Positions 25,264 through 33,503 of a DNA stretch of 64,000 nucleotides are shown in pieces. How positions within the stretch are numbered: the stretch's first letter is position 1; each line of letters opens with the position of its first letter. The position numbers were made by a program, and so were the translations under genes. The notes under the pieces are model-generated. The model did no database searches. It was not told where the DNA came from and saw nothing but the letters and a program-made list of their open reading frames with translations. Origin of the DNA: Methylococcaceae bacterium UBA975 (GTDB lineage: Bacteria > Pseudomonadota > Gammaproteobacteria > Methylococcales > Cycloclasticaceae); contig DBBV01000017.1 in the NCBI GenBank assembly GCA_002292375.1, positions 141,315-205,314 on the forward strand. The letters run 5' to 3'.

Positions 25264-27627
25264 CTACAAGCCTTGCCTGTATTGCGCCATGGTGGACAGC
25301 GGTACCATTTGATTAAGCTGTTCTTTTGCGCTGCCTTGCCCGCTTATTACTTGTTCAAAGTGTTCTATTAGTTGTGCTTTATTTTGCTCTGCTTTTGACC
25401 CTGCACCGATATTGGTTAGGTCAATAAAGAACTCATCAAACTTGTCCGATAAATCGTCGACGACATCTAAATTCAAAAACTGCTCATCGTTATAAATGCT
25501 TGGGTAGCCGCCTTTTTGCTTATCAATGGCAAATGAAACGCCTTTTACATTGGTAATGGTGGTGGCCTTTTGGCACTTGAGCATACAGCCATCTTCTATA
25601 CTCGGTTTTTTACAGCCCACGGTTTGCTGGAAGAAGCATTGCCGACTGGTCATCATTAAAATGGGGTGATAGATGCTGTAGAGCAATTTAAAGTTTTTAG
25701 GCCGTGCGATGTTCTTTATTTGCATCCGGTTGATTTCGTTAGAAATAAACGCACCAGAACAGTTAAGCTCTTCTTGTAGCGTTAGCAAAGCGTACGAATT
25801 GGTGGTGTTTAAAAACGGGCCGGCTATCCACGCTATTTGCATCTCAAAGGCTTTATGCGCGATGCCGGTATTATTGCTAACAATACGTTTCGGCTTGACT
25901 TGCTCGAGCACTTTAACCGCTTCTAGGTAATCTTTACCGATCAGCACCGCTGGAAACCAAGGGATTAAACGCGGGTTTTTTAACAGCAGGTCGATGTATT
26001 TGGTGTCGTCTTTTTTAAAGCTTTCGGGTAATTTAAAGTAGATATCGGCATCGCTTAGGTCACACAGGTACAGGTCTTTTTCATCCGCGATTAGAAGCGA
26101 CATAGACGGCTGCTTAGCCACTTTTGGATGATTAAGCAGCGCGGGCACATCCACCTTAGGCACCACATCGATAGCGTCATTGAGTAGAAAGGCTGCTTGA
26201 TTTTTAATCTGCGCGAGTTCTTTAAAGGGCAAACTAAGCCCGTCTGCCAAGCCGTCAAAATTAATCGACGCCAGCGTATAACGTGCATTATTAAAGCCTT
26301 TAAAACGTTTTGTTATGGCCGCTGGGTCAAGCGTTGATTGTGTTACCTGCTTTAATGGCTCGTTGGATTTAATCACATGGCTCGAAGCTAAGGCCTTGCT
26401 GTCTGTCACTTGCAGGGTTAACACTAGCGGCTCGTTAGGCTGCCCTGAAAAGCTCAGTACTAGCTGTTGCTTGGCAATGCTGAGGTCTTTAATTTTGTCG
26501 GCTAATTCTTCACCCAATGCATTTCGTTGGTCATACAAATCCTGCTTTGCTTTGTAAATTTGCGGCATGGCTACTGCTTGGCTTTTGATCACCGCGTGTT
26601 CAACACTGTGGTCGCGCGGGTTATCTATAAACATGTCTTTTGTGAGGTTACCCTTTAAAAATGAATTGGTGAAATCACGGTTAAAGACCTTATGTAAATT
26701 TGAATCGTCCGCCAATAACTGCCCCGTTTGTTCAAATTTATCCATCTGCTTGCGCCAACTGTCTACCACTGTATACACGTAATGCGCGCCTTTAATGCGC
26801 CCTTCTATCTTGAGGGAATCGACACCGGCCTCTAGCAACTCAGGCAAGTCAAAATAAGCCGAGTTATCCTTTAAATTTAGCGGGAACTTATTGCCGGTTG
26901 CGGTGGTTTCGTATTCATCACGGCAGGCTTGGCTGCAACGGCCACGGTTTCCTGAATTGCCCACACTGACAGAACTTGAATAACACTGACCGGAAAACGC
27001 AATACACAACGCCCCGTGTACAAACACTTCTGTTAACACATGATGCGCATGCGCGACGTTTGTTAGGGTTTTTACTTCGTGCAAATTTAACTCGCGCGAT
27101 AAATTAACCCGACTTGCGCCAATGCGCGCAAGGAACTGTATTTGCCCCTCATTATGCGTGGTTAGTTGAGTAGAGGCGTGTATATCGAGTGTCGGAAAAT
27201 ATTTTTTAACCAGGTTAAACACACCGAGGTCTTGCACGATAATGCCATCTAAATGAATGTTAACCAGCTTGTTTAACAGCTTGATTAACGCGGGCATTTC
27301 TTGCTCAAGAATAACCACGTTGAGCGTTAAAAAAACCTCGCAATGGTGTTGGTGCGCCAAGCGTACAACACCGCACAACTCATCAAAAGACAGATTGGTG
27401 GCGCGGTTACGGGCATTAAACATATCTAAGCCGCAATACACCGCATCGGCACCTGCAACAATGGCGGCTTTAATCGCCTCCGCATTACCGCCCGGGGCTA
27501 ATAATTCAACCTTGCCCCCAAAGGGCGTCAGTTTCATTGGGGTGGAAGATAAAGACTTTCCACGTAATTCAGCGTTGTTATTCATCATTTGTGTAATACG
27601 GCCGTCAACAAGATTAAAAAAAGCCAT
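25264..27627 (-). CDS. rlhA: U32-family protein, RlhA-like 23S rRNA hydroxylase
   Basis: A 787-residue U32 protein. KVELLAPGGNAEAIKAAI starts the barrel at about 34-52. QDLGVFNLVKKYFP, HASTQLTTHN and VFVHGALCIAFSGQCYSSS with GNRGRCSQACRDEY supply the conserved Cys residues. The E. coli relative hydroxylates C2501 of 23S rRNA. The protein is longer than the E. coli enzyme, and its C-terminal region adds Cys-rich segments. The start at 27627 is plausible; ATGs about 40 bases downstream are alternatives. A degenerate inverted copy of its 5' end lies at 27949-28022. Confidence 0.82.
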   Translation of the reverse strand: MAFFNLVDGRITQMMNNNAELRGKSLSSTPMKLTPFGGKVELLAPGGNAEAIKAAIVAGADAVYCGLDMFNARNRATNLSFDELCGVVRLAHQHHCEVFLTLNVVILEQEMPALIKLLNKLVNIHLDGIIVQDLGVFNLVKKYFPTLDIHASTQLTTHNEGQIQFLARIGASRVNLSRELNLHEVKTLTNVAHAHHVLTEVFVHGALCIAFSGQCYSSSVSVGNSGNRGRCSQACRDEYETTATGNKFPLNLKDNSAYFDLPELLEAGVDSLKIEGRIKGAHYVYTVVDSWRKQMDKFEQTGQLLADDSNLHKVFNRDFTNSFLKGNLTKDMFIDNPRDHSVEHAVIKSQAVAMPQIYKAKQDLYDQRNALGEELADKIKDLSIAKQQLVLSFSGQPNEPLVLTLQVTDSKALASSHVIKSNEPLKQVTQSTLDPAAITKRFKGFNNARYTLASINFDGLADGLSLPFKELAQIKNQAAFLLNDAIDVVPKVDVPALLNHPKVAKQPSMSLLIADEKDLYLCDLSDADIYFKLPESFKKDDTKYIDLLLKNPRLIPWFPAVLIGKDYLEAVKVLEQVKPKRIVSNNTGIAHKAFEMQIAWIAGPFLNTTNSYALLTLQEELNCSGAFISNEINRMQIKNIARPKNFKLLYSIYHPILMMTSRQCFFQQTVGCKKPSIEDGCMLKCQKATTITNVKGVSFAIDKQKGGYPSIYNDEQFLNLDVVDDLSDKFDEFFIDLTNIGAGSKAEQNKAQLIEHFEQVISGQGSAKEQLNQMVPLSTMAQYRQGL

Positions 27628-27701
27628 TCTACTGCAGTTCTTGAGCGCTAGGTTTATACTGCCTACAATAGCCCGTTTTTTATTTACTTCAGGACATCGA
27701 C

Positions 27702-27950
27702 ATGAACAATACTACATCACTACCTGCGTTACCGGACCACCTTTCGGTTGACCCCCGTAGCCCATACCATGTGGCAGAGATTTTCGAGCACGCTATTGGC
27801 ATTCGACTAAACGGCAAAGAACGTAACGATGTGCAGGAATATTGCATCAGTGAAGGCTGGGTAAAAATCCCTTCGCCTAAAACCTTGGACCGTCGAGGAC
27901 AACCACTGTTGATTAAGCTAAAAGGCGTTGTTGAAGCCTTTTATAGCTAA
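27702..27950 (+). CDS. DUF3297 family small protein
   Basis: An 82-residue protein matching the DUF3297 pattern: LPDHLSVDPRSPYHVAEIF, GIGIRLNGKERNDV-like core (AIGIRLNGKERNDVQEYC here) and EGWVKIPSPKTLDRRGQPLLIKLKG. Function is not known to me. It is divergent from the U32 gene and is flanked on its 3' side by an inverted fragment of that gene's 5' end. Confidence 0.85.
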   Translation: MNNTTSLPALPDHLSVDPRSPYHVAEIFEHAIGIRLNGKERNDVQEYCISEGWVKIPSPKTLDRRGQPLLIKLKGVVEAFYS

Positions 27951-28022
27951 CGTTGAATTAAGGGGCAGCGCTTTATCTTCCGCTTCAATGAAACTTATGC
28001 CCTTTGGGTATAAAGCTGAGTT
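27949..28022 (+). pseudogene. Degenerate copy of the U32 gene 5' end
   Basis: These 74 bases align without gaps to the complement of 27503-27576, the 5' coding part of the U32 gene, at roughly three quarters identity by eye. The encoded text is the same (NVELRGSALSSASMKLMPFG here against NAELRGKSLSSTPMKLTPFG). The copy begins at the DUF3297 stop codon and ends before the GGN core. The two copies are inverted around DUF3297. Immediately after, AACTGGA/TCCAGTT (28023-28029/28040-28046) forms a hairpin. Confidence 0.75.
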
Positions 28023-28049
28023 AACTGGACGTACTTTTTTCCAGTTCAA

Positions 28050-28354
28050 CAAAACCATCCCCACCACTACAGTTCGGTGCCTTATTTTAGCGATAAGTAT
28101 CTGTCCCCCTATCTAAGCGCCGCCCTGCTTGTAAGGCCTTAATGCCGGTGTTGCGTCGTAAGTGATACGCCTATAGCACACGTTTTTTATCTGGGCCTTA
28201 GGTAGCAGAAAGCTAAGTTTTCTCTACTTAAACGGCCATGGCGTGTACTCAAGGCTATAATCACCACTTGACTACCAATTTAAGTCGTATCGACTAAGAC
28301 TTTCCTTATTGCTGTAAAACCAATGGCGGGTTGACTAATGTGCAGGTGTGAACG
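28050..28354. other. Non-coding stretch before the zinc-ribbon monooxygenase
   Basis: About 300 bases with no supported gene or RNA. It is probably leftover sequence from the decayed U32 copy plus the promoter of the next gene. I see no convincing -35/-10 pair. Confidence 0.4.
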
Positions 28355-29815
28355 GTGAATAATGAACGTAGTCACTGGACTATTTGTCCGACATGCCTGG
28401 GGCGCGGCAAAAAAAGCCTACGGCTGCGCAAAAAAGTGCGATTACGCTACCAGAGGGCACTGGATCAATTTGCTACAACCAACAACGAAGAGACGGCGCC
28501 GGTTCGTCCTAGAGGCCACCTCGCCTCATGCTTAAGTTGTAATGGATCAGGACTGACTCATTCTGCCACGCACCCTTTACCCGATAAAGAAAACTACCCG
28601 CAGCTTGCCATCATTGGTGCTGGCATAGGCGGTGTAGCTCTCGCAGTGGCTTGTTTGCACCGCGGCATCCCGTTCACGCTTTATGAGCGCGACAGTGGCT
28701 TTAATACACGCTCCCAAGGCTACGGGCTCACACTGCAACAAGGTAGTAGAGCAATCGAGGGGCTGGGGCTTTTTGCCTTACAAGCGGGGCTAATTTCAAC
28801 CCGACACGTGGTTCATACGACCGAAGGAAAAGTGATCGCTGAATGGGGCATCAGAAGGCGAGAACTGTTAGACGCGACAACCGCGCCGAAGCGTACCAAT
28901 GTGCATATCGCTAGACAATCATTACGCTTGGCTTTGCTTGAACAGCTAGGTGGGCATGATGCAGTACAGTGGGGGCACCATTTAGTGGGCTTTAAACAAG
29001 GTGACCGTGTCGATCTGAACTTTGAAGTAAACGGGGAGATAAAGAGCACCCAGGCGGACCTTGTTGTGGGAGCGGATGGCCTGCGTAGTTCGGTGCGGCG
29101 ATTGTTGATTGGTGAAGAGGCCTCCCCCTTACATTACTTAGGTTGTATTGTGATTTTGGGGATTTGTCCTTTGGAAGCCATCAAGGGTATTGATCGTTCT
29201 TTGCTGGACTCTGCCACGGTATTCCAAACCGCCAATGGCAATGAGCGAATTTACATGATGCCTTATTCGTCAACATCGGTGATGTGGCAGCTTAGCTTTC
29301 CAATGCCCGAAAGAAAAGCGAAGGCCTTGAGCGCTAAAGGCGCTCAAGCACTCAAGGAAGAAGCCTGTCGGCGATGTCAATGGCACGACCCCATTCCTCA
29401 GATTTTAGCGGCGACGCTGGAAGCTCAGGTATCGGGTTACCCTGTGTATGACCGAGCCTTACTTGAGTCAGAAGTGTTAAAGAAAGCCGGGCTATTGACC
29501 CTGATCGGAGACGCGGCCCACCCGATGAGTCCATTCAAAGGCCAAGGAGCAAATCAAGCGCTGCTAGATGCGTTGGCGCTGGCTCGGGGGATCAGAAAAG
29601 GGTGCAGGCCTTTATCACAATGGCGCGAAGCGGGCGTGAGAGAAAGCGTGTTAACTGAATTTGAATCAGACATGTTGGAACGCAGTGCTGCCAAAGTGAA
29701 TGACTCAGCTGAGGCTGCACAGTTTTTACATTCCGACATTGTGCTTTATGAGGGCAACGAACCGAGAGGACGGTGTCTAAAAAGAGCAGCAGAAAATGAA
29801 AAGAAATTAAAATAA
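28355..29815 (+). CDS. FAD-dependent monooxygenase with N-terminal zinc-ribbon-like segment
   Basis: The 486-residue protein starts at GTG 28355. Residues 1-80 hold two DnaJ-like cysteine motifs, CPTCLGRG and CLSCNGSG, separated by a basic helix (KKSLRLRKKVRLRYQ), which should bind one zinc. From about 85 it is a class A flavin monooxygenase: LAIIGAGIGGVALAVAC, GADGLRSSVRR and LIGDAAHPMSPFKGQGANQALLDAL. I recall homologues with the same N-terminus, so the fusion is not a local accident. Substrate is unknown; the basic zinc part hints at nucleic acid or ribosome contact. HflX-like follows after 57 bases. Confidence 0.85.
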   Translation: MNNERSHWTICPTCLGRGKKSLRLRKKVRLRYQRALDQFATTNNEETAPVRPRGHLASCLSCNGSGLTHSATHPLPDKENYPQLAIIGAGIGGVALAVACLHRGIPFTLYERDSGFNTRSQGYGLTLQQGSRAIEGLGLFALQAGLISTRHVVHTTEGKVIAEWGIRRRELLDATTAPKRTNVHIARQSLRLALLEQLGGHDAVQWGHHLVGFKQGDRVDLNFEVNGEIKSTQADLVVGADGLRSSVRRLLIGEEASPLHYLGCIVILGICPLEAIKGIDRSLLDSATVFQTANGNERIYMMPYSSTSVMWQLSFPMPERKAKALSAKGAQALKEEACRRCQWHDPIPQILAATLEAQVSGYPVYDRALLESEVLKKAGLLTLIGDAAHPMSPFKGQGANQALLDALALARGIRKGCRPLSQWREAGVRESVLTEFESDMLERSAAKVNDSAEAAQFLHSDIVLYEGNEPRGRCLKRAAENEKKLK

Positions 29816-29872
29816 GTATAGCAAGGTGCTGCACCAGACTTTAACCTTCACTGGCCTGCATGACTATCAGTC

Positions 29873-31354
29873 GTGGACTTTACTGATTATAGAATCAACA
29901 TAAAAGATCGGGGCGTTTGCCTATACTCAGGTGCTCACCCAAGATTGTGTGTACACTCCTATCTAGCCTGCGCCGCTATTTTACTAGCGGCCACCCCACC
30001 CTATGAGGAACACCCTATCTTAAACCCCGAAAAAACATCTGTTCCACGAGCGCTCATCGTTGCCGTGCAACTGGACAGCGTCAGCGATGTTGAATTTAAT
30101 TCATCCTTGGCTGAGCTAGCAGACCTTGCAAAAACCTTAGGACTGGACGTGGTCGGTCAGTTTACCCAAAAGCGCTCGTCTTTCGATTCTGCGGCGTATA
30201 TCGGGGTAGGCAAACGGGACGAAATACGGGCATTCGTAGAGGCCGAACAAACAGACATCGACCCATCGAAACGGGGTGATTCGCTGAAACAGAAAGGCCC
30301 TATCGATTATATTCTTGTCGACCATGAGATTTCGCCGTCCCAAGCGCTTAACTTAGAAAATGAAGTCGGTTGCGAGGTGATGGATCGAACGGTGGTGATC
30401 CTTGAAATTTTTCATCGCAATGCCAGTTCACACGCCGCGCGGGTACAAGTTGAAATTGCGCGTCTGACTTATATGGCACCGCGTTTACGTGAAGCGGCCA
30501 AGCGTGCTGGGCCTATAGGCAGGCAGCGCAGCGGTACCGGCGGCCGCGGTACAGGGCAATCACGCAGTCAGGTGGATAGCCAAAAAGTTCGCGATCGGAT
30601 CGCTGAGTTGCAAAAAGAAATTGATGCCATGGAGGCTAGTCGCGATACACAGCGATCCCAACGTCAGGGGCAACCGGCTGTCGCTCTGGTGGGTTATACC
30701 AACGCGGGAAAGTCCACCTTGATGCGCGCCTTAACGGGTAAAGACGCACTAGTGGCCAACAAATTATTTGCCACGCTTGACACTAAGGTACGCACATTAC
30801 ACCCAGAAAGTGTGCCGCGGGTCTTGGTAAGTGACACGGTAGGTTTTATCAAAAACTTACCGCATGGTTTGGTTGCCTCGTTTAAATCAACATTGGATGA
30901 AGCCCTTAGCGCTTCGCTGTTACTACACGTGATTGACGCTGGTGACCCGGGATATAAAATGCAAATTGAAGTCACCGATAAAGTGCTAGCCGAGATTGGC
31001 GCCGATCGTGTGCCGTGCATTCGGGTGTTCAATAAAATTGACTACCTGAACGACAAGCTCACAGAAACAGAGCATGTCGCAGAGCTGCAAGCGACGTACC
31101 CTGGCTGCCTTGTTATTAGCGCGCGCCGTAAGGGCGATATAGCAGCACTACATCAGGCGATTATGCATGTTTTTCAACAGCAGCTGGTTGAATCAGAAAT
31201 TTTTTTACCCTGGTCAGCGCAGGACTTACGCGGCGAGATTTTTGCCGCCTGCGACGTACTTGAAGAACGCGCCGATACCGCGGGGGCCTTTTTTCGCTTC
31301 CGCGCTACACCGGATGTGGTCGCTAGGCTGCGTGAACTTTCAGACGAGTCTTGA
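29873..31354 (+). CDS. HflX-like GTPase, atypical
   Basis: GTPase related to the ribosome-splitting factor HflX. G1 GYTNAGKST, G3 DTVGFIKNLPHGLVASFKSTLDE and G4 FNKID are clear, preceded by EVMDRTVVILEIFHRNA and a coiled helix. The usual linker GIGxRGPGETQLE is replaced by GRQRSGTGGRGTGQSRSQVD, and an insertion near 130-140 splits the N-terminal domain, so it looks like a paralogue rather than the housekeeping HflX. Homology begins near residue 57. No in-frame ATG precedes it; GTG 29873 and TTG 29945 are candidates, so the N-terminus is uncertain. A 7-bp stem lies at 29972-29991. Confidence 0.8.
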   Translation: MDFTDYRINIKDRGVCLYSGAHPRLCVHSYLACAAILLAATPPYEEHPILNPEKTSVPRALIVAVQLDSVSDVEFNSSLAELADLAKTLGLDVVGQFTQKRSSFDSAAYIGVGKRDEIRAFVEAEQTDIDPSKRGDSLKQKGPIDYILVDHEISPSQALNLENEVGCEVMDRTVVILEIFHRNASSHAARVQVEIARLTYMAPRLREAAKRAGPIGRQRSGTGGRGTGQSRSQVDSQKVRDRIAELQKEIDAMEASRDTQRSQRQGQPAVALVGYTNAGKSTLMRALTGKDALVANKLFATLDTKVRTLHPESVPRVLVSDTVGFIKNLPHGLVASFKSTLDEALSASLLLHVIDAGDPGYKMQIEVTDKVLAEIGADRVPCIRVFNKIDYLNDKLTETEHVAELQATYPGCLVISARRKGDIAALHQAIMHVFQQQLVESEIFLPWSAQDLRGEIFAACDVLEERADTAGAFFRFRATPDVVARLRELSDES

Positions 31355-31580
31355 TGGCGGGCTTAACGCGGAACGTTAAATTAACGTGTGCGCCAACCGT
31401 TACTGCTTTATTAAATCTGAGCCATCCTCTAGATTAACAATGATCAATAAACGCACTAAACAGTTTTCACGCGTACATATATAGCAGCGCACCTGCACCA
31501 AACGCATGCTTACTTGCACTGTATTGCCTATACGCTGACAGGTATAATGCCTTCCCTCCCCCGTTTTGTTAGATATCAGT

Positions 31581-32069
31581 ATGAACAATGAGATCGATTA
31601 CACGAATAACCCGCTGCATGGCCTTAGTTTAAAAAACTTATTGATTGAAATCGTAGACCACTACGGTTTTGACATTCTGTTTGCCTATTTGAATATCAAC
31701 TGCTTTAAGACCAATCCGAGTATAGCGTCGAGCGTTAAGTTTCTTAAGAAGACGACATGGGCCCGTGAAAAAGTTGAGGCTTTCTATTTGTATCAGTATA
31801 AAAGCTTGCCTAAGGTGTCTTCCGATCAGTTTTCGTTACCGCCTAGAGATCGGGTTATTCCTGATGATCAAACGCCAGGTGAGCCTGCTGAGTTAAGTAT
31901 GCAAGATGCGGAACAAGTGCGTGTAAAACGAGTAACGAAAGCGGCCGCCTATAAGCAAGACCGCGCCGCGGACAAGCGGGACAATAATCGTTACGCAAAG
32001 CATGAGGCGCTAGATTCTGCCGATTCAGCAACTGAGGAATATGAAGACCCGTGGGCGAAATGGCGCTAA
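31581..32069 (+). CDS. VF530-family (DUF2132) DNA-binding-like protein
   Basis: The N-terminal 70 residues are the VF530 fold: [40 protein letters not shown] and [16 protein letters not shown]530 members are small conserved proteins thought to bind DNA. A long charged low-complexity C-terminal tail (about 75-162, rich in Asp, Lys, Glu and ending EDPWAKWR) is added. I start at the ATG at 31581 (162 residues) because [14 protein letters not shown] fits the family. Role unknown. Confidence 0.85.
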   Translation: MNNEIDYTNNPLHGLSLKNLLIEIVDHYGFDILFAYLNINCFKTNPSIASSVKFLKKTTWAREKVEAFYLYQYKSLPKVSSDQFSLPPRDRVIPDDQTPGEPAELSMQDAEQVRVKRVTKAAAYKQDRAADKRDNNRYAKHEALDSADSATEEYEDPWAKWR

Positions 32070-32195
32070 GAGTAAGGGCGCTTTAGTTAGAACGATGAAT
32101 TGATGGCTGTAATTTTAGCCAATAGCACTGCTAATTATGCCGCTTGTTTGTCTATAGCCAAGCCGTGTTACTGCAGCAACCCTGACCACCGCTCG

Positions 32196-32717
32196 TTAAC
32201 CCTTTTCCTTAGCGTTGTATGTTTCAGCTGAATCCGTCACCGCACCTTGGCGGTCTAAAACCCCAATATCCAGCACGGGTGATGCATCAATGTGTTGCGC
32301 ATCCATCATTTCGGCAACACGCTGAAGCGACGAGATAATCATGGTTTGCTCCCACTCCTGCAAGTTACCAAACTGGTGAGTGAAGTGCTCTTGCAATGGG
32401 ACCGGCGATTCTTTTAAAACTTCAACAGCCTGATCTGTGAGATAAGCATGTGCTTTTCGCTTATCTTCTTTTGAGCGTTCTCGATAAACGAGTTCGCGCT
32501 TTTCAAGTCGGTCCAAAATAGTGGTAACAGTAGCCTGGCTAAGACTGATCTCATTGGCAAGCTCTCCAATGGTGACTTGACCTTTATCTCGAATAGTTTG
32601 CAGTAACAGCATTTGAGGCGCCGTAAGCCCCGTGGTTTTAGCCAAATGCTTGGAATGCAAGTCGGTGGCTCTAATGACCCGCCTTAACGCCATTAATACC
32701 CCTTGAATGTTATTCAA
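32196..32717 (-). CDS. ectR: MarR-family regulator of ectoine genes (EctR-like)
   Basis: A 173-residue winged-helix regulator. GLTAPQMLLLQTIRDKGQVTIGELANEISLSQATVTTILDRLEKRELVYRE is split into the MarR helix-turn-helix and wing (about 30-80), with dimer helices on both sides. It is divergent from ectA across 250 bases that contain a perfect palindrome. EctR of halotolerant methylotrophs is a MarR protein in the same divergent position and represses ectABC. By homology and position it likely responds to osmotic state. Confidence 0.88.
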   Translation of the reverse strand: MNNIQGVLMALRRVIRATDLHSKHLAKTTGLTAPQMLLLQTIRDKGQVTIGELANEISLSQATVTTILDRLEKRELVYRERSKEDKRKAHAYLTDQAVEVLKESPVPLQEHFTHQFGNLQEWEQTMIISSLQRVAEMMDAQHIDASPVLDIGVLDRQGAVTDSAETYNAKEKG

Positions 32718-32806
32718 AAACGTTCCTTTGACCTAGTGAATTAAAGTTGCATTATATCTGGGATTACTTAAAAGGCTAAAGAAACCTTCGCGCTACACAC
32801 CTATTC

Positions 32807-32837
32807 TTGACGGTCACCTTTAATGACTGGATATAAA
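32807..32837 (+). promoter_or_regulatory. Putative sigma-70 promoter of the ectoine operon
   Basis: TTGACG (32807-32812) followed after 18-19 bases by ATATAA/TATAAA (32831-32837), just upstream of the palindrome at 32845-32870. An EctR dimer on that palindrome would sit over the expected transcription start. TATACT inside the palindrome (32854-32859) is an alternative -10. Confidence 0.5.
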
Positions 32838-32844
32838 ATATCCT

Positions 32845-32870
32845 TTAGAGTACTATACTTCGTACTCTAA
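32845..32870. promoter_or_regulatory. Palindromic operator candidate for EctR
   Basis: TTAGAGTAC (32845-32853) and GTACTCTAA (32862-32870) form perfect 9-bp arms around an 8-base spacer. Position between ectR and ectA, and the palindromic form, fit a MarR-type site. Confidence 0.7.
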
Positions 32871-32984
32871 GCAATAATTAAGAAATATTTACTGTTATCT
32901 CGCGTTATTTCCCATATTTACCTTTAATAACTGAATAATTATTATTAGAGGACTAATTAATTTAACTGATTGACGAGGGACTAT

Positions 32985-33503
32985 TTGCCATATTCTAAAA
33001 ATATTTCATTGAGGCTGCCAACACTCGAAGACGGGATGTCCGTGTTTCGATTAATCCAAAACTGCCCACCGCTTGACACCAATTCTAGCTACTGCAATTT
33101 ACTGCAGTGTGGTCATTTTTCAAGCACCTCGGTAGCGGCGATTATGGACGATGGACTGGTCGGGTTTATATCCGGCTATCTCGTACCCGAACGTCCTGAC
33201 ACCCTGTTCATCTGGCAAGTCGCTGTTGATGAGCGCGCCCGCGGGCGAGGACTCGCCTCTAAGATGCTATCGCACATACTGGCGCGTGCCTGTTGCCAGA
33301 GCGTCCATTATTTAGAGACCACCATAACAGAAGACAACCAACCGTCATGGGCATTGTTTAACGCCTTATCGAAACACTTAGACGCAAAAATTCAGGCTGC
33401 CCCGTGGCTGGACAAACAAACACATTTTGACGGGCAACACGACTCAGAATCATTGATTCGTATTGGCCCATTTAACCTTGACCAAACAAGAGACTTATTA
33501 TGA
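32985..33503 (+). CDS. ectA: L-2,4-diaminobutyrate acetyltransferase
   Basis: GNAT enzyme for the second ectoine-specific step: acetyl-CoA plus L-2,4-diaminobutyrate gives N-gamma-acetyl-diaminobutyrate. LRLPTLEDGMSVFRLIQNC opens the family, and IWQVAVDERARGRGLASKML is the acetyl-CoA site near 75-95. No ATG is available. TTG 32985 follows GAGGGA at a proper distance, while TTG 32970 would add five residues. The ORF overlaps ectB by four bases (ATGA). Confidence 0.93.
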   Translation: MPYSKNISLRLPTLEDGMSVFRLIQNCPPLDTNSSYCNLLQCGHFSSTSVAAIMDDGLVGFISGYLVPERPDTLFIWQVAVDERARGRGLASKMLSHILARACCQSVHYLETTITEDNQPSWALFNALSKHLDAKIQAAPWLDKQTHFDGQHDSESLIRIGPFNLDQTRDLL

